NCBI GenBank assembly: GCA_018826405.1
Contig: JAHJZL010000068.1
Location: forward strand, 1 to 8,379
Source of the DNA: Patescibacteria group bacterium
Lineage (GTDB): Bacteria > Patescibacteriota > Minisyncoccia > Phycocordibacterales > Phycocordibacteraceae
Direction of reading: 5' to 3'
Length of the DNA stretch: 8,379 bases
The notes beneath the pieces are model-generated. The model did not search any database. It was not told the DNA's origin and saw only the letters and a list, made by a program, of their open reading frames with translations. The position numbers and the translations under genes were made by a program. Positions 1 to 6,735 of this stretch are shown here, one piece after another; position 1 is the stretch's first letter; the number at the start of each line of letters is the position of its first letter.

Positions 1-918
1 GAATAGAAAGACACCGCCAACGATAGCCACAAATCCAAGAGGGAGAACCATGAGACCCAAGATGCCGTAGTGGGGATTACCCACTAGATCTCTGTAGTCA
101 GTCATTACGTTACGCAGGAATCCAGTGGTCCAGCGCGTACGCTGTTTTATAAGTTTAGGAACAGAGCGGGGAACGCGGGTGAATACGCGCGCGCGCGGGG
201 CGTTTTCAATTTCATACCCGGCACGCTGCATACGAAGTGCCATTTCCATATCTTCTGCCTGGTGTGCATGTCGGAAGCCTCCCAATTCATCAATTACGCT
301 CTTTCTGTAAAACGAGAATGGCCCAGGAGTTACGTAAATGCCGTTAACGGCTGAAAGCGTGTGGCGCAGAGCAATTCCAATTATATATTCAGTATTCTGC
401 ATCTGTTCCAGAATATTCTTTGGCTGGTGCACAGACATTGCTGGCGTTGCTGCCGCAACTTTAGGATCAGCAAAGCAAGGAATAATTTCCTTAAGTGCGT
501 TTGGTGCTACGAATGAATCAGCGTCCAGACATCCAATAAATTCTGCATCTTGCGCAAGAGCTATGCCTGCATTGATAGCGGTATGTTTTCCTTCATTTTC
601 TTTGTGGAGCACCGTAATCTGCGGAATGGTTGCGAATGTATTCATCACTGCCTTCGTGTTGTCTATAGATCCGTCATTAACCAAAATGATACGCAGTTTG
701 TCTTCGGGATAATCTAGTGCCAACAAAGAGTCTACCGTCCCTCCAATTGTGTCTTGCTCGTTCCAGCAGGGAACGATAATGGCAACTTCAGGTGTCTCTA
801 ATGTGGCTTCTCGTGCCCGACGTTCCTTAGCCGCTGGCGAGAGAAAGGTGAGGAGCATAAACACCTCAAAATAGAGACCAAGAAAGATGAACGGATACGC
901 AAGTATCTCAAATGACAT
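1..918 (-). CDS. Family 2 glycosyltransferase, membrane-bound, processive-type (partial, C-terminus off the left edge)
   Basis: The first 306 residues are present and the frame is still open at base 1. A hydrophobic N-terminal segment (about residues 3-27) is followed by a GT-A catalytic domain and a second hydrophobic stretch starting near residue 284. The glycosyltransferase signatures are all visible: IIVPCWNE (47-54), VNDGS (80-84, nucleotide-sugar binding), DADS (132-135, the metal-binding DxD), QAEDMEMA (220-227, carrying the catalytic-base ED) and QRTRW (259-263, the QxxRW motif). The combination of DxD, ED and QxxRW with flanking membrane helices is typical of synthases for extended polysaccharides (the cellulose, hyaluronan and poly-N-acetylglucosamine synthase superfamily). 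The domain would face the cytoplasm and use a UDP- or GDP-sugar; donor and product cannot be read from the sequence. ATG at 918 is the first start after a short leader and lies 17 nt from an extended -10 element. It is transcribed divergently from pheS. Family assignment is secure; the polymer is unknown. Confidence 0.93.
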   Translation of the reverse strand, partial: MSFEILAYPFIFLGLYFEVFMLLTFLSPAAKERRAREATLETPEVAIIVPCWNEQDTIGGTVDSLLALDYPEDKLRIILVNDGSIDNTKAVMNTFATIPQITVLHKENEGKHTAINAGIALAQDAEFIGCLDADSFVAPNALKEIIPCFADPKVAAATPAMSVHQPKNILEQMQNTEYIIGIALRHTLSAVNGIYVTPGPFSFYRKSVIDELGGFRHAHQAEDMEMALRMQRAGYEIENAPRARVFTRVPRSVPKLIKQRTRWTTGFLRNVMTDYRDLVGNPHYGILGLMVLPLGFVAIVGGVFLF

Positions 919-935
919 ATAGCAAAGTTCTCTGA

Positions 936-944
936 AGTATAGCA
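936..944 (-). promoter_or_regulatory. Extended -10 promoter element for the glycosyltransferase gene
   Basis: Read on the minus strand, TGCTATACT is a complete extended -10 (TGn plus TATACT, 5 of 6 to consensus). The -35 region is weak, as is usual for extended -10 promoters. Transcription would begin around 929, giving a leader of about 10 nt before the ATG at 918 with no clear Shine-Dalgarno sequence. Confidence 0.55.
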
Positions 945-972
945 AATATGCCTGTTTTTTACACGAGAGCCC

Positions 973-980
973 TGTATACT
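973..980 (+). promoter_or_regulatory. -10 element of the pheST operon, leaderless spacing
   Basis: TATACT (975-980) is preceded directly by TG and followed 7 nt later by the pheS ATG at 988, so transcription would start at or within a base or two of the start codon. No good -35 is visible at 16-18 nt (CTGTTT at best). GAGGGG (981-986) resembles a Shine-Dalgarno core but lies 1 nt from the ATG, too close to work in the usual way. Confidence 0.5.
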
Positions 981-987
981 GAGGGGA

Positions 988-1719
988 ATGCCTCCAGGCC
1001 GCCTGCATCCTATATCTGTTGCAATTAGAGACATTGCGTCTATTTTCGGACGTATGGGATTTTCTGTTGCATACGGTCCTGAGCTTGAGGAGGAGCACTA
1101 CAACTTCAATGTACTGAACATTCCTGCAGACCACCCAGCACGAGACATGCAGGATACCTTTTGGACTAAGGAGGACCCGAGGAGAGTGCCACGTACGCAG
1201 ACAAGTCCAGTACAGGTGCGCTACATAGAGCAGAAAATTGCTGAGGGCACAGAGCCTCCGTACCGCATTATTGTTCCTGGGAAAGTTTTCCGAAACGAAG
1301 CAACAGATGCTACACACGAAGCTCAGTTTTATCAGAACGAAGGACTCGTTGTTGGGAAGGGAATTACCCTTGCGCACCTAAAGGGAACGCTCGAACAGTT
1401 TTTCAAAGAGTATCTTTCTGAAGGAGCTCAAGTGCGATTCCGCCCAAGTTTCTTTCCGTTTACGGAGCCGTCTGTTGAAGTTGATGTTTGGTTTGAGGCT
1501 CCAGGCAAAGAAGGTCGCTGGCTTGAAGTTATGGGTGCGGGGATGGTGCATCCATCAGTGCTTGAAAATGCAGGATTAGATCCGAAGGAATACCAGGGAT
1601 TTGCATTTGGAGGCGGGATTGAACGCTTAATTATGGTTAAGTATGGCGTTGACGATATTCGGGGCTTCCACGGAGGAGATATACGCTTTGTATATGGATT
1701 TGATGAGACAACAGCATAA
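988..1719 (+). CDS. pheS: Phenylalanine--tRNA ligase alpha subunit, short form lacking the N-terminal coiled-coil domain
   Basis: Catalytic chain of class II phenylalanyl-tRNA synthetase, which activates phenylalanine with ATP and transfers it to tRNA-Phe as an alpha2-beta2 enzyme in the cytoplasm. The 243 residues cover only the catalytic domain: GRLHPIS (4-10) aligns with the family's G-x-HP entry to this domain; motif 2 is FRNEATDATHEAQFYQNEG (101-119), with the conserved RN, H and QNEG; RFRPSFFPFTEPS (150-162) follows; motif 3 is GFAFGGGIERL (204-214), ending in the ATP-binding arginine. Bacterial PheS is usually about 320-350 aa; the missing part is the roughly 85-100-residue N-terminal coiled coil that contacts tRNA. 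This is not a misplaced start: the same frame meets a TAG at 940-942, only 15 codons upstream. pheT begins 2 nt after the TAA. Identification is secure. Confidence 0.97.
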   Translation: MPPGRLHPISVAIRDIASIFGRMGFSVAYGPELEEEHYNFNVLNIPADHPARDMQDTFWTKEDPRRVPRTQTSPVQVRYIEQKIAEGTEPPYRIIVPGKVFRNEATDATHEAQFYQNEGLVVGKGITLAHLKGTLEQFFKEYLSEGAQVRFRPSFFPFTEPSVEVDVWFEAPGKEGRWLEVMGAGMVHPSVLENAGLDPKEYQGFAFGGGIERLIMVKYGVDDIRGFHGGDIRFVYGFDETTA

Positions 1720-1721
1720 GT

Positions 1722-3623
1722 ATGAAAATATCCCGCACCTGGTTACAAAAGTATTTTAATAAAGAGCTTCCGAGTACTGAAGTACTTGCACAAGCGCTTA
1801 CGTTCCATACAGCAGAGATAGAAGAGACAACTGAAGATATGCTTGAAGTTAATGTGTTGCCAGACCGCGCAGCATATTTGTTGTCACATCGCGGCGTTGC
1901 AACAGAAGTTAGCGCAACACTTTCAATTCCGCTTAAGGAGGATCCACTACGCATTGAATTGCCTGCGTACGAAGTTTCTAAAGTTCTCAAAGTTGCCCGC
2001 GACAAGCAGGGAAAATGCTCTCGGTACATTGGAGCTTTGGTAACAGGTGTGCGTGTCGGACCATCTCCAGAATGGCTCGTACAGGCACTTGAGTCAGTAG
2101 GGCAGCGATCTATCAATAACATTGTAGACGCTACTAACTACGTAATGTTGAATATTGGGCAACCGCTGCATGCCTTTGATGCGCGCAAGCTAACGCAACG
2201 CGACGGATCATACACGATTGGAGTTCGAGAAGTAGAGGAGAAGGAGAAGATTACTGTTCTTGGAGGAGAGTCCTACGAACTTCCTGAAGGTACGCTCCTT
2301 ATTGCTGATATGAATGAAGAGGGAGCTGCTTTAGGTATTGCAGGTATTAAGGGGGGAGAGCGAGCAACTGTTACAGAAAGCACCACTGACATCATTATTG
2401 AATCAGCTCACTTTGACGGGGCTGCAGTACGCAAGACAGCACAGAGTCTGAAATTGTTTACGGACGCATCAATGCGCTTCCAGAACAAGCCATCTCAAGT
2501 GCTTCCGGCGTATGGTATGCGGGATGTGCTCGCGCTTATTCAGGAAGTTGCAGGAGGAGAGCTTGAGGGCGTTGCTGATTCTCATGAGCCAGTTGTACCT
2601 CCGGACCCTCTTACAGTTACGCTCACTCAAATTAACGGAGTGCTTGGCTCTGCATATAGTACGCAGGACGTTGCAGATGCATATGATGCGCTTGGATTTT
2701 CATACACGCTCGCTGAAGAGACGTTTTCAGTATTGCCGCCCTTTGAGCGCAAAGATTTAAATATTGCAGAAGATCTTATTGAAGAGGCGGGACGCATATT
2801 GGGATATGACAGCATCGCTTCTCAAGCACTGCCATTGCAGAGTGTTGCTCCTGACCAGGCTAAGTTCAGAGGTATTGAGGCCGTAAAGGATTTCCTTGTT
2901 GCGCGCGGATTTACTGAGATATCTACAGCAGCTTTTGCAAAGGAGGGAGATATTCAACTTGAGAACCCACTTCAGGAAGACCGCCCCTACCTACGCGCAA
3001 ACCTTTTGCCTGCGCTTGAAGACGCATTGCAGAGAGCGCAGCATGTTGCTCCTCGTGTGCTTGGACATTCTCGCTACATCAAACTTTTTGAAGTTGGCAC
3101 GGTGTTTACAAAACAAGGAGAAGCGTTGCTGCTTTCAATGGGAATCTTTGATACGGCTGGAAAGGCTGCTGCAGAGACGCTAAAAGAGAATGTAGCAACG
3201 CTTGAGCAAGAACTGTTGCGCATTCCTGCTTCTGCGCGATTCAATCTAGATGGAACTATGATGGAACTGAATTTGGATAAATTGAATCTAGAGAAACTCG
3301 GAGAAGAGTACGCGCCTGTATCTATTCAGTTGTCTGCGTATCGTCCGTTCTCAACGTATCCTCATGCGCTTCGAGATGTTGCTGTGTGGACGCCAGAGGG
3401 AACAAATGAAAGCGACGTCGCAATGCGTATTCAGAAGAAGGGAGGAGAATTCCTCGTACGTACAGATCTCTTTGATCGTTTTGAGAAAGAGGGACGTGTA
3501 TCTTTTGCGTTTAGGTTGGTCTTCGAGTCCAGAGACCGAACGTTGTCTGATGCAGACCTAGATCCAGCCATGGAAGACATAACGCAGGTTTTGAATGAGC
3601 AGGAGGGGTGGCAGGTCCGCTAA
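1722..3623 (+). CDS. pheT: Phenylalanine--tRNA ligase beta subunit, short form lacking the EMAP-II-like OB domain
   Basis: Structural and editing chain of phenylalanyl-tRNA synthetase. It has 633 residues where about 790-800 is usual. The N-terminal B1 part (1-35) runs almost directly into the second B1 half (EVNVLPDRAAYLLSHRGVATE, from about 42), so the tRNA-binding EMAP-II/OB module (B2) normally inserted there is absent. The B3/B4 editing module is retained (about 95-285): QPLHAF (147-152) and ESAH (227-230) keep the histidine and glutamate expected in the editing pocket, and FTDAS (246-250) keeps the T-x-A. B5 ends in PFERKDLNIAEDLIEEAGRI (340-359), then the catalytic-like B6/B7 (about 380-530, with LFEVGTVF at 455-462). 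A C-terminal ferredoxin-fold anticodon-binding domain spans about 540-633 (YPHALRDVAV ... FRLVFESRDRTLSD). ATG lies 2 nt after the pheS stop with no strong Shine-Dalgarno, suggesting translational coupling. The editing-residue correspondences are recalled alignments, not computed. Confidence 0.97.
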   Translation: MKISRTWLQKYFNKELPSTEVLAQALTFHTAEIEETTEDMLEVNVLPDRAAYLLSHRGVATEVSATLSIPLKEDPLRIELPAYEVSKVLKVARDKQGKCSRYIGALVTGVRVGPSPEWLVQALESVGQRSINNIVDATNYVMLNIGQPLHAFDARKLTQRDGSYTIGVREVEEKEKITVLGGESYELPEGTLLIADMNEEGAALGIAGIKGGERATVTESTTDIIIESAHFDGAAVRKTAQSLKLFTDASMRFQNKPSQVLPAYGMRDVLALIQEVAGGELEGVADSHEPVVPPDPLTVTLTQINGVLGSAYSTQDVADAYDALGFSYTLAEETFSVLPPFERKDLNIAEDLIEEAGRILGYDSIASQALPLQSVAPDQAKFRGIEAVKDFLVARGFTEISTAAFAKEGDIQLENPLQEDRPYLRANLLPALEDALQRAQHVAPRVLGHSRYIKLFEVGTVFTKQGEALLLSMGIFDTAGKAAAETLKENVATLEQELLRIPASARFNLDGTMMELNLDKLNLEKLGEEYAPVSIQLSAYRPFSTYPHALRDVAVWTPEGTNESDVAMRIQKKGGEFLVRTDLFDRFEKEGRVSFAFRLVFESRDRTLSDADLDPAMEDITQVLNEQEGWQVR

Positions 3624-3676
3624 AAGTCTTATTTTATAACACCTCAGACGGATACCTGGGGAATAATGAAGCTCGT

Positions 3677-3706
3677 TTGGAAGAGCGTTTCGTGGTAGTA
3701 TATAAC
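3677..3706 (+). promoter_or_regulatory. gyrB promoter, leaderless spacing
   Basis: A -35-like TTGGAA (3677-3682) is followed, 18 nt later, by TATAAC (3701-3706); TATATA at 3699-3704 is an overlapping alternative with a 16-nt spacer. From the end of TATAAC to the gyrB ATG is 7 nt, the same as in pheS, and there is no Shine-Dalgarno sequence. The 90-nt gap after pheT has no convincing terminator, so some read-through from pheST is possible. Confidence 0.55.
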
Positions 3707-3713
3707 TAAGAAC

Positions 3714-5777
3714 ATGGCTAAAGCAGCAGACGATACAGGAAAGAAAAACGCCGCTAAAAGCGGCGCGTATGATGCATCATCCATTACGGTCCTTGAAGGA
3801 CTAGATCCAGTTAGAAAGCGTCCAGGTATGTATATCGGGACCACTGGTCCTGATGGATTGCATCACCTTATCTGGGAGATTTTTGATAACTCACGCGACG
3901 AAGCCATGGGCGGCTTCGCTGACGACATTGAAGTTGCGCTTTTGCCTGGCGGGTATGTGCGGGTCGTTGATAACGGACGAGGTATTCCTGTAGGGATTCA
4001 TCCTAAGACTAAAGTCTCAGCACTTGAGACGATCATGACAACGCTCCATGCTGGAGGGAAGTTCGGAGGAGACGAGTCTGGATACAAGGTATCAGGAGGA
4101 CTGCATGGTGTAGGAGCATCCGTTGTAAACGCGCTCTCTGAACACACCAAGGTTCTCGTGCACAAAGACGGAGCTCTCCACATGCAGGAGTACAAGATTG
4201 GAAAAGCTTTGAGCAAGGTAAAGCAGATAGGTAAGACAGATAAGAATGGAACTATAGTTCTTTTCAAGCCTGACGTAACTATTTTCAAAGACGGAATTAA
4301 TTGGAACTGGGACAAGATCGTTAGTCACCTGCGTCAGCAGGCGTACCTCGTAAAGGGAACTCGTATCACCGTTATTGATGCACGCGAGGAGAGTACCGCT
4401 GATGCTGAGGGTGCATTCTATTTGCGCACTGACGGCTTGGATTGTCCGTCTATGTCCTTCTTCTTTGAGGGAGGACTTCGCTCACTCATTGGTTTCTATA
4501 ACAAGCACCAGACTGTTGCACACAAGAACGTATTTTATATTGATTCTTCGGAAGGAGACGTTGCTGTTGAAGTTGCGCTTCAGTACGTTGACGACATATC
4601 TCCAAGATTGCTTGCCTTTGCAAACAACATTTACAACCCAGAGCACGGTACCCATATAACTGGATTTAAGACTGCGCTCACGAGAACAATTAACACATAC
4701 GCACGCACAGCAGGAATTCTTAAAGAGAGCGACGAGAACTTTACGGGAGACGATGTGCTCGAGGGCATAACCGCTGTTGTGTCAGTTAAGATGCCTGAGA
4801 TTCAGTTTGAGGGACAGACAAAGGGAAAGCTTGGATCTGTTGAAGCTCAGGGTGCAACTGCAACTATATTTGGTTCAGCGTTCTCTTCCTTCCTTGAGGA
4901 GAACCCAGACGATGCGCGCTCAATTGCAAATAAGGTATTGCTTGCGCTAAAGGCAAGAAAGGCAGCTAAGGCCGCTAAGGATTCAGTGCTCCGCAAGGGT
5001 GCGCTTGAGGGAATGACGCTTCCTGGAAAGCTTGCAGACTGCCAGACAAAGAACGCTGAAGAGTCAGAACTCTTTATTGTAGAGGGAGATTCTGCGGGTG
5101 GTACAGCAAAGACTGGACGAGACCGCCGTACGCAGGCAATTCTGCCACTTCGTGGAAAGATTTTAAATATTGAGCGCGCGCGTCTCGATAAGATGCTCGC
5201 TTCTGAGCAGATTAAGAATCTTGTAGTTGCACTTGGAACTGCGATTGGAGATATCTTCGATATCAACAAGCTCCGCTACCACAAGGTGATCATCGCAACA
5301 GACGCGGACGTTGACGGCGCACACATTCGTACGCTGTTGCTTACGCTTTTCTATCGTCACTTCAGAGCGGTAATTGATGGAGGATTCATCTATATTGCAC
5401 AGCCGCCGTTGTACAAAATAAAGCGTGGCAAGGAAGTGCTGTATGCATATACAGAAGAAGAGAAGGTCCGTCTTCTGGGAGATGATGCAACGCTAGACGA
5501 TGTTGAAGAGGAGGGTGAAGAGGATAGCGACGATGAAGTAGTTGCTAAGAAGGGAACACCAAAGACTTCAATACAGCGCTATAAGGGACTTGGAGAGATG
5601 AATGCGTCAGAGCTCTGGGAGACAACCATGGATCCAGGGAATCGTGTTCTTAAGCGTGTAACAGTAGACGATGCGCAGGAAGCAGACCGCATCTTTGATA
5701 TCCTCATGGGAACAGACGTTGCAAGCAGAAAGGCATTCATACAATCGAATGCCAAGATGGCGACGCTAGACGTATAA
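3714..5777 (+). CDS. gyrB: DNA gyrase subunit B (type IIA topoisomerase ATPase/TOPRIM subunit)
   Basis: ATPase half of DNA gyrase, which with GyrA introduces negative supercoils. Its 687 residues hold the full short-type GyrB: a GHKL ATPase domain with WEIFDNSRDEA (54-64, catalytic glutamate E55 and Mg-binding N59), DNGRGIPV (86-93) and the ATP lid GGLHGVGASVVNALS (128-142); a transducer domain with QTKGKLGS (368-375, QTK lysine K370); a TOPRIM domain with FIVEGDSAGG (454-463, E457), PLRGKILN (478-485) and the metal-binding TDADVDGAHIR (529-539, D530/D532/D534); and the C-terminal QRYKGLGEMN (621-630) tail. It lacks the large insert of enterobacterial GyrB. An extra acidic stretch (about 589-609, mostly D and E) sits between TOPRIM and the tail. 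ParE is the alternative; the tail and TOPRIM wording favour GyrB. The first 20 residues are Lys/Ala-rich and precede the conserved VLEGLDPVRKRPGMYIG. It ends inside a strong terminator. Confidence 0.95.
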   Translation: MAKAADDTGKKNAAKSGAYDASSITVLEGLDPVRKRPGMYIGTTGPDGLHHLIWEIFDNSRDEAMGGFADDIEVALLPGGYVRVVDNGRGIPVGIHPKTKVSALETIMTTLHAGGKFGGDESGYKVSGGLHGVGASVVNALSEHTKVLVHKDGALHMQEYKIGKALSKVKQIGKTDKNGTIVLFKPDVTIFKDGINWNWDKIVSHLRQQAYLVKGTRITVIDAREESTADAEGAFYLRTDGLDCPSMSFFFEGGLRSLIGFYNKHQTVAHKNVFYIDSSEGDVAVEVALQYVDDISPRLLAFANNIYNPEHGTHITGFKTALTRTINTYARTAGILKESDENFTGDDVLEGITAVVSVKMPEIQFEGQTKGKLGSVEAQGATATIFGSAFSSFLEENPDDARSIANKVLLALKARKAAKAAKDSVLRKGALEGMTLPGKLADCQTKNAEESELFIVEGDSAGGTAKTGRDRRTQAILPLRGKILNIERARLDKMLASEQIKNLVVALGTAIGDIFDINKLRYHKVIIATDADVDGAHIRTLLLTLFYRHFRAVIDGGFIYIAQPPLYKIKRGKEVLYAYTEEEKVRLLGDDATLDDVEEEGEEDSDDEVVAKKGTPKTSIQRYKGLGEMNASELWETTMDPGNRVLKRVTVDDAQEADRIFDILMGTDVASRKAFIQSNAKMATLDV

Positions 5778-5819
5778 AACAAAAAGCCCCGGAGAATATC
5801 CGGGGCTTTTTGTTTTATA
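5773..5819. terminator. Bidirectional intrinsic terminator between gyrB and the CARDB-protein gene
   Basis: A perfect 21-bp inverted repeat (arms 5773-5793 and 5799-5819) with a 5-nt loop. The core is GCCCCGGA/TCCGGGGC flanked by AAAACAAAAA on one side and TTTTTGTTTT on the other, so each strand reads a GC-rich stem followed by a U-tract. The left arm includes the gyrB stop codon (5775-5777); the minus-strand gene stops 7 nt beyond the right arm. It serves both convergent transcripts. Confidence 0.95.
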
Positions 5820-5826
5820 GAGAATG

Positions 5827-6582
5827 TTAATCCTCAATATCTATAGTTACTGAGCGAGAGTTGTTTCCTTCGTTAGACTCGCTAATGTCGCGGTCTGGAT
5901 CAACGGTAACCGTAATCTCACGATCGTCTCCTTCACGAGCCTGGTCAAATCCAAGTACGTAGTCAATGCGCTCTCCAGGCTTGAGTGAGTCCTGGTTGCC
6001 TGAGTGGTAGGTGTAGCTGCGGCTTGTTGGAAGCTCAGCATCAAACTCAAAGCGTCCAGAGAGGTTAGTTCCGCGGTTAGCGATGGTGAACTTAATAGCA
6101 CCACGCTCTCCGTCAGGCACGCGGCTTGAAGCACGGAAGGTAGAAGTGTCTGAGGAGGTGAGGTATCCAGTTGTAATGTTCTCAATAACGAGATCTGGTA
6201 GACCAAAGAGTGGGGCAGGAGTTGTGCCAACCTGAACTACACGCACTACTGGTGTTCCAGGTGTTGGAGTTACTGGAGTTGTTGTCTCAGGAGTTGACGT
6301 TGCAGGCGTACTTGTTGCTGCAGGGATGTCATCTCCAAACGGAACGGTTTCAGTTGGAGGAACTACTACTAAATCAGTGTCCTCCTCGTTTGGCTGGAAT
6401 ACTGAAGAGAGGTACACAGCAGCAGAACCAACGCGAGAGATAGCTCCCGGTACGAAGGTTGCAGCGTATATTGCAAGCGCCATTCCAATAAGGATAAGTA
6501 CGATAAATCCAACAATAGCTAACCCGTTTACCGCTGCGCGGCGAACAGGTCCCTGGGAAGTTCTGAATGTGGTCATTTCCAT
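5827..6582 (-). CDS. Single-pass membrane protein with Pro/Thr-rich stalk and CARDB-type extracellular domain
   Basis: A 251-residue protein from the start at 6582. A short basic N-terminus (GPVRRAAVNG) leads into one membrane helix (about 20-45), then an acidic stretch, a Pro/Thr-rich low-complexity stalk (about 85-112, repeats of TSTP, TTPV and TPTP) and a C-terminal beta-sandwich of about 120 residues starting at LPDLVIENI (128-136) and ending with the signature ESNEGNNSRSVTI (235-247). That opening (PDLV, then IKFTIANRGT, then a D-x-D...E-x-NE-x-NN ending) is the pattern of CARDB domains, adhesion-related modules displayed outside the cell. The protein is probably anchored by its N-terminus with the domain outside. 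There is no C-terminal sorting signal (no LPxTG-like motif plus hydrophobic tail). An upstream in-frame ATG at 6606 overlaps the promoter and is unlikely; the ATGs at 6582 or 6576 are preferred. It is divergent from the sortase gene. Domain call is good; the ligand is unknown. Confidence 0.82.
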   Translation of the reverse strand: MEMTTFRTSQGPVRRAAVNGLAIVGFIVLILIGMALAIYAATFVPGAISRVGSAAVYLSSVFQPNEEDTDLVVVPPTETVPFGDDIPAATSTPATSTPETTTPVTPTPGTPVVRVVQVGTTPAPLFGLPDLVIENITTGYLTSSDTSTFRASSRVPDGERGAIKFTIANRGTNLSGRFEFDAELPTSRSYTYHSGNQDSLKPGERIDYVLGFDQAREGDDREITVTVDPDRDISESNEGNNSRSVTIDIED

Positions 6583-6590
6583 ATGCGCAT

Positions 6591-6619
6591 TGTTTACCAC
6601 ACGCATTATTCTTTGTCAA
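6591..6619 (-). promoter_or_regulatory. Promoter of the CARDB-protein gene
   Basis: On the minus strand, a perfect TTGACA (6619-6614) is followed after exactly 17 nt by TAAACA (6596-6591). The ATG at 6582 lies 8 nt further on, so the transcript would be leaderless or nearly so. This decides against the upstream ATG at 6606, which falls between the -35 and -10 elements. Confidence 0.68.
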
Positions 6620-6636
6620 ATGCGGTGGGCAATGAC

Positions 6637-6674
6637 CTTCAGCATATATTCAGGTACCTGTAGGTATGCTGAAG
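6637..6674. repeat. 38-bp dyad in the divergent CARDB/sortase intergenic region
   Basis: Outer arms CTTCAGCATA (6637-6646) and TATGCTGAAG (6665-6674) are perfect reverse complements, and the centre CAGGTACCTG (6651-6660) is itself a perfect palindrome with the same midpoint (6655.5). Only four bases on each side between them are mostly unpaired. The dyad is 17 nt from one divergent -35 and 19 nt from the other, as expected of an operator or activator site shared by both promoters. Confidence 0.72.
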
Positions 6675-6693
6675 ACCAGAGTACTGTACGGAC

Positions 6694-6722
6694 TTGACAA
6701 TATGAGTGTTGTGGTGTAAATA
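6694..6722 (+). promoter_or_regulatory. Promoter of the sortase gene
   Basis: TTGACA (6694-6699) is followed after 17 nt by TAAATA (6717-6722), matching the divergent promoter in -35, spacer length and unusual -10 (TAAA[C/T]A). TGTGG lies just before both -10 elements. The start would be near 6729, leaving about 7 nt before the ATG at 6736. Confidence 0.65.
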
Positions 6723-6727
6723 TGAGT
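6699..6727 (+). repeat. 9-bp direct repeat spaced 20 bp across the sortase promoter
   Basis: AATATGAGT occurs at 6699-6707, just after the -35, and again at 6719-6727, over and after the -10. The period is 20 bp, close to two helical turns, so both copies face the same side of the DNA. A regulator binding site is possible; no binding family is recognised. Confidence 0.45.
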
Positions 6728-6735
6728 AGGCACCT

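Noticed and set aside
338..712. Open frame on the plus strand opposite the glycosyltransferase
   Set aside because: It is antisense to a gene with every glycosyltransferase motif, and its translation shows no recognisable domain.
3641..3661. CCTCAG...CTGGGG hairpin as a terminator after pheT
   Set aside because: The stem is only 6 bp with one G-U pair and no T-run follows.
5847..6443. Alternative frames over the CARDB gene, Leu- and Gln-rich
   Set aside because: They are shadows of the Pro/Thr-rich stalk and beta domain and have no promoter or start signal of their own.
6583..6606. ATG at 6606 as the start of the CARDB protein (eight extra residues)
   Set aside because: It falls between the -35 and -10 elements of the gene's own best promoter, so it would not be on that transcript.
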